A DNA stretch of 36,402 nucleotides, taken from the NCBI GenBank assembly GCA_036490175.1, contig DASXEJ010000193.1, forward strand, positions 1-36,402. Direction: 5' to 3'. The notes under the pieces were generated by a model that saw only the letters and a program-made list of their open reading frames with translations, was not told the DNA's origin and made no database searches. Positions within the stretch are counted from its first letter, which is position 1, and every line of letters starts with the position of its first letter. This document shows positions 8,484 to 15,715 of this stretch, one piece after another. Source of the stretch: Pirellulales bacterium (GTDB lineage: Bacteria > Planctomycetota > Planctomycetia > Pirellulales > JACPPG01). The position numbers and the translations under genes are program-made.

Positions 8484-8587
8484 AGGCACCGGCACCGCTG
8501 AATTGCCACGGGTTTGAGGAGCGGCAACCGTTCGCGGGGACGACGGTTCGTCCGCCACGATCAGACGGAACAAGAGTTTTTGTTTGC

Positions 8588-9340
8588 ATGCGACTTGCCA
8601 ACCGCACAGCTCTGGTCACCGGCGGAAGCCGTGGAATTGGCCGGGCTTGCGTGCGCGAGCTTGCCGCTGAGGGGGCCAAAGTGGCCTTCGTTTATCACAA
8701 GAATCATGACGCCGCGGTGGCCCTGACCGAAGAGTTGGCGGAAAAGGGATTTGACGTGCGCGGGGTGCAGGCCGACGTGGCCGATGCCGAACATGCTCAT
8801 AAAATCGTCGAGCGGTTGCTCGGCGACTGGTCGCAACTGGACATCTTGGTGAATTCAGCCGGCGTCATTCGCGACGGATTGTTCGCCACAATCGACGCCG
8901 AGCAATGGAATCTGGTAATCAACACGAACTTGAACGGCACCTACAACTATTGCCACGCGGTGGTACGGTCGATGATGTCGCAACGACGCGGCAGCATTAT
9001 CAATATTTCGAGCGTAGCCGCCGAGTTCGGTTCCAAAGGCCAGGTGAACTATGCCGCTAGCAAGGGAGCTATCGACGCGCTCACCCGCACGCTGGCCAAG
9101 GAATTGGCCTCGCGGAAAGTGCGCGTCAACGCCGTGGCGCCCGGCATGATCGAAACCGACATGAGCGAAATGGTACGCGGGCTGGCAGGCGACCGTTTGC
9201 AGGAAATCATACCCCTGCGACGCGTTGGACAGCCGGAAGAAGTCGCGGGTGTGGTGACATTTCTGGCCAGCGACGCTGCCAGCTATATCACCGGTCAGGT
9301 GCTGCGCGTTGATGGGGGACTAAGCCTAGGGAGCTACTGA
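8588..9340 (+). CDS. fabG: 3-oxoacyl-ACP reductase (FabG-type short-chain dehydrogenase)
   Basis: FabG reduces 3-oxoacyl-ACP to 3-hydroxyacyl-ACP with NADPH. The 250-residue protein has the Rossmann motif TGGSRGIG (11-18), the NSAG motif (89-92), Asn114, and the catalytic set Ser142, Tyr155 and Lys159 in NISSVAAEFGSKGQVNYAASKGA. The C-terminal end SYITGQVLRVDGG is typical of FabG. It lies 104 bases after the first fabZ-like gene and is probably in the same transcript. There is no clear ribosome binding site before ATG 8588. The family is broad, so a related 3-ketoacyl reductase of a special lipid pathway is possible, but the neighbours make ACP substrates likely. Confidence 0.92.
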   Translation: MRLANRTALVTGGSRGIGRACVRELAAEGAKVAFVYHKNHDAAVALTEELAEKGFDVRGVQADVADAEHAHKIVERLLGDWSQLDILVNSAGVIRDGLFATIDAEQWNLVINTNLNGTYNYCHAVVRSMMSQRRGSIINISSVAAEFGSKGQVNYAASKGAIDALTRTLAKELASRKVRVNAVAPGMIETDMSEMVRGLAGDRLQEIIPLRRVGQPEEVAGVVTFLASDAASYITGQVLRVDGGLSLGSY

Positions 9341-9346
9341 CGGAAA

Positions 9347-9428
9347 TGCGGAACGACGAAGGCAATGCGATGAGCGAAGCAGGCCCGATCCACTACGGGG
9401 CCGTCGATTCATCACTCGTCGTCCCGCA
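9347..9428. repeat. Imperfect inverted repeat of ATGACGAA-like units between fabG and acp
   Basis: TGCGGAACGACGA (9347-9359) and TCGTCGTCCCGCA (9416-9428) are inverted copies matching at 12 of 13 positions. Around them are further short units of the type ATGCGATGAGCGAA and, inverted, TTCATCACTCGTCG and TTCATCATTC. The gap between fabG and acp (9341-9514) therefore carries a degenerate low-complexity repeat, not a gene. It may be a dispersed intergenic repeat or a folded mRNA spacer. Confidence 0.4.
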
Positions 9429-9514
9429 TTCATCATTCAAGAAAACCATGCGGCGCTGCAACGGCGAGCTGTTCGCCAGGGCAAGTGCGCAACAATCTGT
9501 GGGAGACTATGACG

Positions 9515-9904
9515 ATGGCCAATGAAGAGCTGTTCAACAAGATCCGCACGGCGCTAGTCGACGCACTGGGTGTCGACGAAGAAGAGGTCACCCCCGAGGC
9601 TACGTTGGTCGGCGATTTGGGTGCCGAGTCGATCGATTTCCTCGATATCGTGTTCCGCCTGGAGAAGGCCTTCGACATCAAGATACCACGCGGCGAGTTG
9701 TTTCCTGAGGACATCCTCACTAGCACGGAATACGTGCAGCAAGGGAAGCTCAGCGCCGAAGGGCTCGCCCAGCTCAAGAAGCGGATGCCGTTCGCCAACC
9801 TGGACGAGTTCTCGAAGAATCCGGTCGTGAAGAACTTCGTCAATCAATTGACCGTGCAGGATATGGCGCGCTACGTCGAGTCGAAGGTCGCCACCACGGC
9901 CTGA
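9515..9904 (+). CDS. Acyl carrier protein with a long insertion
   Basis: Acyl carrier proteins hold the growing chain on a 4'-phosphopantetheine arm attached to a serine. Residues 6-55 look like a normal ACP: FNKIRTALVDALGVDEEEVTPEATLVGDLGAESIDFLDIVFRLEKAF, with Ser39 in GAESID as the attachment site. Helix IV is seen at the end (LTVQDMARYVESK). Between them is an extra stretch of about 45 residues (roughly 59-108, with STEYVQQGKLSAEGLAQLKKRMPFANLDEF), so the protein is 129 residues, not the usual 75-85. GGGAG at 9501-9505 is nine bases before ATG 9515; ATG 9509 would be too close. The insertion implies a dedicated partner set, most likely the other proteins of this cluster. Confidence 0.9.
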   Translation: MANEELFNKIRTALVDALGVDEEEVTPEATLVGDLGAESIDFLDIVFRLEKAFDIKIPRGELFPEDILTSTEYVQQGKLSAEGLAQLKKRMPFANLDEFSKNPVVKNFVNQLTVQDMARYVESKVATTA

Positions 9905-10059
9905 TCGGCCGAGAGGTGACTGGTGCCGAAGGCCGACAACCACGGCCGGCGGCCCGCAGGGACGAGGGCCTGGTTCGCGCGTTCGTGCGCGGGCGGACGT
10001 GACCGTTCGCGCCCTGGAGAACTTCAAAACCGCAACCTGCCGCAGGTAGAGCCGTCGCA

Positions 10060-10611
10060 ATGCGCTGGATCTGGATCGACAAATTCATCGAGTTCGAGAG
10101 CGGCAAGCGGGCCCGCGCGATCAAGAATCTGTCGCTGGCAGAAGAGCATCTGCACGACCACTTTCCGGGCGCGCCCATGATGCCCAACTCGTTGATCATC
10201 GAGGGGCTGGCGCAGACCGGCGGCCTGTTAGTGGGCGAGGTACATGCCTTCGAGAAGAAGGTCATCCTGGCCAAGATCCCCAAGGCGACGTTCCATTTTC
10301 CGGCCGTACCGGGCGACACGCTGGTCTACACGGCCGTCATTGAGGACGTGCGCGACGACGGCGGCGTGGTCTCTTGCACCAGTCACGTCGGGGATCGTCT
10401 GCAAGGCGAAGCCGAGCTGTTCTTCGCACACCTGGCCGAAGATGGACGCGGCCGGACACTGTTCGAGCCCAAGAATTTCGTGTTTACTTTGAAACTATTG
10501 GGGGTGTTCGACGTGGGAGCCGGCCCTGATGGGCGTCCCATCGCCGAGCCGCCGGGCTTGGCGCGCTTGCGTGCCAGCAATGGTGTCGGCGGACTGTCCA
10601 GTCTGGAATAA
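10060..10611 (+). CDS. FabZ/FabA-like hotdog dehydratase (second of two)
   Basis: This 183-residue protein is a paralogue of the first dehydratase: IKNLSLAEEHLHDHFPGAPMMPNSLIIEGLAQTGG, with His34 and Glu48 in the same positions as in its neighbour. The usual PG after the active-site histidine loop is PN here (MMPNSL). It also has a C-terminal extension of about 40 residues (from LFEPKNFVF) absent from FabZ. It probably dehydrates 3-hydroxyacyl-ACP, or has become a scaffold or a chain-specific partner of the first copy. It sits between acp and the fabF-like gene on the same strand. The 155 bases between it and acp contain nothing recognisable. Confidence 0.85.
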   Translation: MRWIWIDKFIEFESGKRARAIKNLSLAEEHLHDHFPGAPMMPNSLIIEGLAQTGGLLVGEVHAFEKKVILAKIPKATFHFPAVPGDTLVYTAVIEDVRDDGGVVSCTSHVGDRLQGEAELFFAHLAEDGRGRTLFEPKNFVFTLKLLGVFDVGAGPDGRPIAEPPGLARLRASNGVGGLSSLE

Positions 10612-10752
10612 GACCCCCAGTGTGACGTGCTCGCCATAAGATGGCGTCCCCCAAAGTAGCTGTCGTGCGCCGCCGATGGACAAACCGGCGGGAGGAGCCG
10701 AAGAATCTTACGGGGAACCGGCTCGAAATATCGCTTCGACAGGAGGCAATCG

Positions 10753-12036
10753 ATGAGACGCAGAGTCGTGGTCACGGGCATCGGATGTGTCACGCCGCTG
10801 GGGACCGACATCGATACCCTGTGGCAGAATCTACGCAACGGCGCTTCCGGCATCGGGCCAACAACGCTATTCGACGCCCGCAATTTCCCCACACAAATTT
10901 CGGCCGAGGTCCGCAACTGGGACGTGTCGGCCGTCGGCGAGGACCCGGAACGCTGGAAATACCAGGGTCGGCACACGCACTTTGCGGTCGGCGCGGCCAA
11001 GCAAGCGGTCACGGCGTCGGGCGTGCTCGATTCGTCGCTGGATCCCACGCGCTTCGGCATTTATCTCGGCAGCGGCGAAGGGCAGCAAGACTTCAACCGC
11101 TTTACACAGATGATGATGAGCGCCATCGAAGGAGACTCGCTCGACATCGCCAAGTTCACCGAGTCGGGGCTGGAGATTCTCAATCCACTCAGCGAGCTGG
11201 AACAAGAGCCCAACATGCCGGCCGGGCATTTGGCCAGCATGTTCGACGCGCAGGGACCAAACCTGAATTGCCTCACGGCCTGCGCGGCCAGCAGCCAGGC
11301 CATTGGCGAAGCGGTCGAGATTATTCGTCGTGGCGAGGCCGACGTCATGCTGTCGGGCGGAACACACAGCATGATCCACCCGTTCGGCGTCACTGGCTTC
11401 AACCTGCTGACGGCACTGAGCACGCACAATGACGAGCCGACCAGGGCCTCGCGCCCGTTCGACAGAAACCGTGACGGATTCGTGTTGGGGGAAGGAGCCG
11501 GCATGGTCGTGCTGGAAGAGTTGGAACATGCGCAGCGCCGCGGCGCGCCGATCTTCGGCGAGGTCGTGGGCTACGGATCAACGGCCGATGCCTATCGCAT
11601 CACGGACACGCATCCCGAAGGCCGCGGCGCCGCCAAGTGCCTGCGGATGGCGCTGGACGACGCGCAGCTGAACCTCGACGACATCGATTACATCAACGCC
11701 CACGGCACGAGCACCGAGGTCAATGACAAGGTCGAGACATTGGCCATCAAGCGCGTCTTTGGCGACCAGGCCTACAAGATTCCGGTGTCGAGCACCAAGA
11801 GCATGATGGGGCACCTGATCGCCGCGGCGGGAGCCACGGAATTCATCATCTGCCTGTTGGCAATCCGCGACAACGTGCTGCCGCCGACGATCAATTACGA
11901 GACGCCCGATCCCGAATGCGACCTGGATTACATCGCCAACGCGGCGCGCGACATCGGTTGCGATTCGGCCGCTTCGAACAGCTTCGGCTTCGGCGGACAG
12001 AACATCACGCTAATCGCGTCACGGTTCGCCGGGTAA
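10753..12036 (+). CDS. Beta-ketoacyl-ACP synthase II (FabF-like)
   Basis: This 427-residue enzyme joins an acyl group and malonyl-ACP with loss of CO2. The catalytic triad is complete: Cys177 in LTACAASSQAIGEA, His317 in NAHGTSTEVND and His354 in GHLIAAAGATE, with Lys349 in SSTKSMMGH. The start MRRRVVVTGIGCVTPLG is typical and AGGAGG lies six bases before ATG 10753. Residues about 112-160 (TQMMMSAIEGDSLDIAKF ... EQEPNMPAGH) are longer than in E. coli FabF, where the active Cys is residue 163. The gene closes the cluster. A lone FabF with no FabH, FabD or acetyl-CoA carboxylase genes suggests that it takes primers and malonyl-ACP from housekeeping synthesis. Confidence 0.92.
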   Translation: MRRRVVVTGIGCVTPLGTDIDTLWQNLRNGASGIGPTTLFDARNFPTQISAEVRNWDVSAVGEDPERWKYQGRHTHFAVGAAKQAVTASGVLDSSLDPTRFGIYLGSGEGQQDFNRFTQMMMSAIEGDSLDIAKFTESGLEILNPLSELEQEPNMPAGHLASMFDAQGPNLNCLTACAASSQAIGEAVEIIRRGEADVMLSGGTHSMIHPFGVTGFNLLTALSTHNDEPTRASRPFDRNRDGFVLGEGAGMVVLEELEHAQRRGAPIFGEVVGYGSTADAYRITDTHPEGRGAAKCLRMALDDAQLNLDDIDYINAHGTSTEVNDKVETLAIKRVFGDQAYKIPVSSTKSMMGHLIAAAGATEFIICLLAIRDNVLPPTINYETPDPECDLDYIANAARDIGCDSAASNSFGFGGQNITLIASRFAG

Positions 12037-12154
12037 GTTGCCGGGTGCCCGCGGCTGCGTAGTGGCGCAGCACGACGCGTCGTGCCCACACACCACCTCG
12101 CAAATGATTCTGGCAAGCGCCGCAAAGGGCTGCGCTGAGCGGCAGCTTCATAAA

Positions 12155-12204
12155 ACAGACAAAGGGGGTGTTCTACCTCGTCAGGCAGAACATCCCCCGT
12201 CTGT
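12155..12204. terminator. Long hairpin between convergent genes, likely terminator
   Basis: Bases ACAGAC (12155-12160) pair with GTCTGT (12199-12204); GGGGGTGTTCT (12164-12174) pairs with AGAACATCCCCC (12187-12198) with one bulge; and CCT/AGG close a CGTC loop. The stem has over 20 pairs. On the minus strand it is followed by TTTT, which suits termination of the lipoprotein gene; on the plus strand TTTTTT follows 12 bases later. A second pairing is possible: CAGACAAA with TTTGTCTG and GGGGTG with CACCCC further downstream. Confidence 0.65.
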
Positions 12205-12236
12205 GCACCCCTGCATTTTTTGTCTGGCCTTGCCGC

Positions 12237-12611
12237 TTAAGGGCCGATGCCCCGCGGATTGCTCGCTAGGTAATCGCGAGGGCCACGTGTGGTGTAATAG
12301 GGATAGGTGACGCCGCCGGTGGGCGGGCCGGCAAACTCCGAGCCGTCCATCGGTCCGCTACCCGCATTGCGGGCACAACCCGGTGAGCAATCGCCTGGCC
12401 CACATCCACCGCCCGGACCGCAGCTACCTTGTCCGCAGCCGCCGGGTCCGCAGCCCGAATTGTAGGACGGAGCGCCGCCGCCTGGGTAAGGGCCGCACTT
12501 GCCGCAGCAGGCGGCGCAACCGCCGTGACCGAATAGTCGGTCAAATAGGCAGCAGCCGGAGCTGGAGCCAATTAATGCCGCCAGGCTGACGGCCAACAGT
12601 AACCGCTTCAT
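12237..12611 (-). CDS. Small Cys/Gly-rich lipoprotein
   Basis: The 124-residue product begins MKRLLLAVSLAALIGSSSGCC, a short basic start, a hydrophobic core and a lipobox-like end, so it is probably a lipoprotein anchored after Cys20 or Cys21. The mature part has many Cys and Gly residues in short repeats (CGPGGCGQGSC, CGPGDCSPGC), then a Pro/Tyr-rich tail ending NPRGIGP. ATG 12611 was chosen because it starts the signal; the longer frame upstream would bury it. Such small Cys-rich envelope lipoproteins are common in planctomycetes and lack a known role. Disulfide-linked or metal-binding packing in the envelope is possible (inference). No linked gene suggests a function. Confidence 0.75.
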   Translation of the reverse strand: MKRLLLAVSLAALIGSSSGCCLFDRLFGHGGCAACCGKCGPYPGGGAPSYNSGCGPGGCGQGSCGPGGGCGPGDCSPGCARNAGSGPMDGSEFAGPPTGGVTYPYYTTRGPRDYLASNPRGIGP

Positions 12612-12994
12612 GGGCCATGTTTCCTTTTCGCACGAACTGCGCCGCAAGCCCCCGGTCGGCCGGCACGTGCAGTCCTCGAAAGCGTTCCTCAGCAGCGCGG
12701 CAGCGCGATGTTTCGCTACGACGTGCTTCCCCCCGGGAAAATGCTCTGACTCCGCCAATCCTGGAAAAGTGCGCGGGCGCTTGGCGAGCGTGGCGCTCGC
12801 GGGCGGCCCGTTTCCAGGACCACCTACAGAGGACTATCGGACGGCAAGAGCGGCAAAATCGAGCAAATCCGCATAACCCAAACTTATGCCTCGGACGGCA
12901 AAGTCTCTCTGGCCCGTGGGATTTACCGATCCCCGTGGTAGCAGGATGATCCCCGCCCCTTGCACGCAGTGCTTGCGGCAGGGGGTTGGAAAGG

Positions 12995-13013
12995 GGCTGC
13001 CGGCGTGGCAGCC
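12995..13013. promoter_or_regulatory. Inverted repeat with the same arms as at 7650
   Basis: GGCTGCC, five bases (GGCGT), GGCAGCC. The seven-base arms and the five-base spacing are identical to the repeat at 7650-7670, while the spacer bases differ, as expected for a dimeric protein site. It lies 36 bases upstream of the TATAAT at 13049, so a regulator bound here would touch the -35 region. The rest of the gap 12612-13173 has no gene I can support. Confidence 0.4.
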
Positions 13014-13048
13014 GCGGCGATCCCTTTCTACGGCTGGTGATAGATGTC

Positions 13049-13054
13049 TATAAT
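13049..13054 (+). promoter_or_regulatory. -10 box (TATAAT) upstream of the beta-helix gene
   Basis: A perfect TATAAT lies at 13049-13054. The -35 region is poor (TTTCTA with an 18-base spacer), so an activator may be needed; the inverted repeat at 12995-13013 is suitably placed. Transcription would start near 13061, about 113 bases before GTG 13174. Confidence 0.45.
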
Positions 13055-13173
13055 GGGGCGACGGCGTCGGCCCGATAGGGAGTGCCGTCTGACGAGTTCG
13101 TGGCAAGTGGCGGTCGCGAGCTCACGTGAGGTCTGGATTATTTCGCATTCTGCCCTGACCAAGGAGACTCCTC

Positions 13174-14466
13174 GTGCGCGCACTCGCATTTTTTACCGCC
13201 ACTCTGCTCGGCTTGTCGGCGTTGGTAACCGGCTGCACTCAGCAGCCCGGCGCAAAGAAAACCGCCGCAAATGTCACGCGTGTCGACGCGGGTCATGACG
13301 CTCAGAAACGTGCGCAAACGGCGCTCATCAACGCCAAGCCCGGCGCGGTGATCGAATTCGGCGAAGGCAAGTTCGATTTCGACGCCACGCTCTCGTTGGA
13401 AGACGTCAGCGACGTCACCATTCGCGGGCAGGGTCCCGATAAGACGATTCTTAGCTTCGCCAACCAACAGCAAGGGACTGGCGGCGAAGGGCTGCGGGTT
13501 AAGTGCCCTGAGAATATTGCGATCGAAGACCTGGCCGTCGAAGACGCCAAGGGGGACGCCGTCAAAGTTCAGGACACCAAGAAGATCGCCTTTCGCCGGG
13601 TACGCACGGAATGGACCGGTGGCGCTAAGGAAACCAATGGCGCCTACGGAGTTTATCCGGTGCTTTGCTCGGACGTGTTGATCGAAGATTGCGTTGCGAT
13701 CGGCGCCTCTGATGCCGGCATCTATGTCGGCCAGTCAGAGAATATCATCGTTCGCCGCAATCGAGTCGAGAAGAACGTGGCCGGCATCGAGATCGAGAAC
13801 TCGGTCAATGCCGACGTCTATGAGAACACGGCCACCGACAACACGGGCGGCATCCTGGTCTTTTCGCTGCCGGATCTGCCCAAGAAGGACGGCCGCAGCT
13901 GCCGCGTGTTCAACAACACGGTGGTCAGCAACAACCACGACAACTTTGCCCCCAAGGGAAACATCGTGGCCACGGTCCCGCCGGGCACCGGCATGATGAT
14001 CATGGCCAACGACCAGGTCGAACTGTTCGATAACAAGGTCGAAACCAACAAGAGCACGGGGCTGCTGATCGTCAGCTACTTGATCAATCAGAAGCCGATC
14101 AAGGACGACAAGTACGATCCTTACTGCGAGTCGATTTACATCCACGACAACAAATTCGCCAATAACGGCGACAGTCCTGCCGGCGACCTGGGCGGCATCC
14201 TGGGCAAGATCCTGGGAACGCCGTTTCCGGACATCATGTACGACGGGATTCGCGACGAAAAGAAACTTGTCGATGGCGAGTTGCCCGAGGCCAAGCGGAT
14301 TCGGATTAGCAACAACGGCGATGCCAAGTTTGTGAACTTCGACGGCGGCGCGTTGAACGCGGCCGCGGTCTTTGCCAACAAGAAACCGAACATCGACCGC
14401 GAGTTGAAGTCGTACGAAGGCGCGTTATCGGCGTTGTCGCCCGTCTCTATCGCCGGCGTGAAGTGA
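13174..14466 (+). CDS. Right-handed parallel beta-helix lipoprotein (TIGR03805-like)
   Basis: The 430-residue protein starts with GTG (AAGGAG seven bases upstream) and a lipoprotein signal MRALAFFTATLLGLSALVTGC (Cys21). The body is a run of parallel beta-helix turns: VTIRGQGPDKTILSF, IAIEDLAVEDAKGDAVKV, VLIEDCVAIGASDAGIYV, IIVRRNRVEKNVAGIEIE, ADVYENTATDNTGGILVF, with stacked Asn/Ile/Val positions. This fold is typical of polysaccharide-binding or -cleaving proteins, but no catalytic residues can be named. Seven bases after it starts a diheme cytochrome gene; the two families (TIGR03805 and TIGR03806) are known to travel together without a known function. The match rests on motif memory, not a search. 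Periplasmic or outer-membrane location is inferred. Confidence 0.85.
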   Translation: MRALAFFTATLLGLSALVTGCTQQPGAKKTAANVTRVDAGHDAQKRAQTALINAKPGAVIEFGEGKFDFDATLSLEDVSDVTIRGQGPDKTILSFANQQQGTGGEGLRVKCPENIAIEDLAVEDAKGDAVKVQDTKKIAFRRVRTEWTGGAKETNGAYGVYPVLCSDVLIEDCVAIGASDAGIYVGQSENIIVRRNRVEKNVAGIEIENSVNADVYENTATDNTGGILVFSLPDLPKKDGRSCRVFNNTVVSNNHDNFAPKGNIVATVPPGTGMMIMANDQVELFDNKVETNKSTGLLIVSYLINQKPIKDDKYDPYCESIYIHDNKFANNGDSPAGDLGGILGKILGTPFPDIMYDGIRDEKKLVDGELPEAKRIRISNNGDAKFVNFDGGALNAAAVFANKKPNIDRELKSYEGALSALSPVSIAGVK

Positions 14467-14473
14467 GCCAGCC

Positions 14474-15586
14474 GTGCCTGTACACCGCTGCTGTCGTTTC
14501 TCCCGCACACGCGTGCGCTGGCTGGCGTTGCTGCTATTAGCGAGCGGCTGTGGCACGGGTACGTCCGTGCCACAGCCTGCCGACGCTCCGCCCGAAAAGC
14601 TCTCGGCCTACGGTTTATTCGTCGGCAACGGTGCCACGCAGCAGCCGGTCGAGGGCGTGATCCCCTATGACTTGAATTCGGCGCTGTTTTCGGACTACAC
14701 GACCAAATATCGGTTCGTCAAATTGCCGGCCGGCAAGAGCGCGACGTACAGCGCGGACGAAGCCTTCGATTTTCCAGTCGGCACGCTGATCGCTAAGACT
14801 TTTGCTTACCCGGTCGACGCGCGGCGACCTGAATTGGGCCAGCGATTGTTGGAAACGCGCATTCTGGCGCATCAAGCCGACGGTTGGGTAGGCCTGCCCT
14901 ATATCTGGAATGCGGAACAGACCGAAGCCACGCTGGATGTGGCCGGCACCACGATCAACTCTGGTTGGATCGATGCCGCCGGCAACGAGCGTACGAACAA
15001 TTACATCGTGCCCAATGCCAATCAGTGCAAGGGCTGCCACAAGCAAGGCGAGACCATGTTGCCGCTGGGCCCGAAGGCGCGGCACCTGAATCGCGATTTC
15101 GCCTACACTCATGGCAGCGAGAACCAGCTTGCCTATTGGACCCGCAAAGGGGCGCTCGTAGGTGCTCCGGCTCCTGACAAGGCACCGCGGCTGGCTGCCT
15201 GGGACGATCCCGCTAGCGGCACGCTCGACGCGCGGGCCCGCGCCTGGCTGGAAATCAACTGCGCCCACTGCCACAATCCACTCGGGCCGGCGCGGAATTC
15301 GGGACTCGACCTGATGGCCTCGCAGGCGAACCCCACGGCCTATGGAATTCTCAAGCCGCCGGTGGCCGCCGGACGGGGCTCGGGCGGCTTGGCGTACGAT
15401 ATCGTACCGGGCAAACCTGAAGAATCGATCCTGGCGTTTCGCATCGGCTCGATCGACGCGGGCATTATGATGCCGGAATTGGGCAAACGGCTCATCCACC
15501 AAGAGGGCTTGGCCCTGGTGCGAGACTGGATCGCCGCCATGTCCGAGTTGGGCAAGGAACCGCGCGAGGGGGCCGGCGGACAGTAA
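14474..15586 (+). CDS. SO2930/HNE_0200-family diheme c-type cytochrome lipoprotein (TIGR03806-like)
   Basis: The 370-residue product starts at GTG 14474, seven bases after the beta-helix stop. A signal with lipobox LLLLASGC (Cys26) sends it to the envelope. Two heme c sites are seen: CKGCH (Cys185, Cys188, His189) and CAHCH (Cys263, Cys266, His267). The N-terminal domain (LSAYGLFVGNGATQQP, YDLNSALFSDYTTKYRFVKLP) is the conserved non-heme part of this family, and the second heme domain ends with GKPEESILAFRIGSID and MMPELGK, where a Met could be an axial ligand. It likely moves electrons to or from the beta-helix partner or its substrate; this is inference. The pairing is strong evidence that the two act together. 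Confidence 0.88.
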   Translation: MPVHRCCRFSRTRVRWLALLLLASGCGTGTSVPQPADAPPEKLSAYGLFVGNGATQQPVEGVIPYDLNSALFSDYTTKYRFVKLPAGKSATYSADEAFDFPVGTLIAKTFAYPVDARRPELGQRLLETRILAHQADGWVGLPYIWNAEQTEATLDVAGTTINSGWIDAAGNERTNNYIVPNANQCKGCHKQGETMLPLGPKARHLNRDFAYTHGSENQLAYWTRKGALVGAPAPDKAPRLAAWDDPASGTLDARARAWLEINCAHCHNPLGPARNSGLDLMASQANPTAYGILKPPVAAGRGSGGLAYDIVPGKPEESILAFRIGSIDAGIMMPELGKRLIHQEGLALVRDWIAAMSELGKEPREGAGGQ

Positions 15587-15679
15587 CACCCGGCCTGAAA
15601 CATTCAGCCGGCGAGCCGTGGCGGACCGCTTGCGAAAGCGGCAACACGATGCCAACGAGCGACGTGTCGCGGGACGGGG

Positions 15680-15707
15680 TTGGGCGGCATCGACCTTCTG
15701 ATATGCT
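15680..15707 (+). promoter_or_regulatory. Candidate promoter just upstream of the metallophosphoesterase
   Basis: TTGGGC (15680-15685) and TATGCT (15702-15707), 16 bases apart. Transcription would begin near 15714, at the ATG 15716, giving a leaderless or nearly leaderless mRNA. This agrees with the absence of a Shine-Dalgarno site. Matches are partial, so confidence is low. Confidence 0.35.
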
Positions 15708-15715
15708 GTAGTTAC

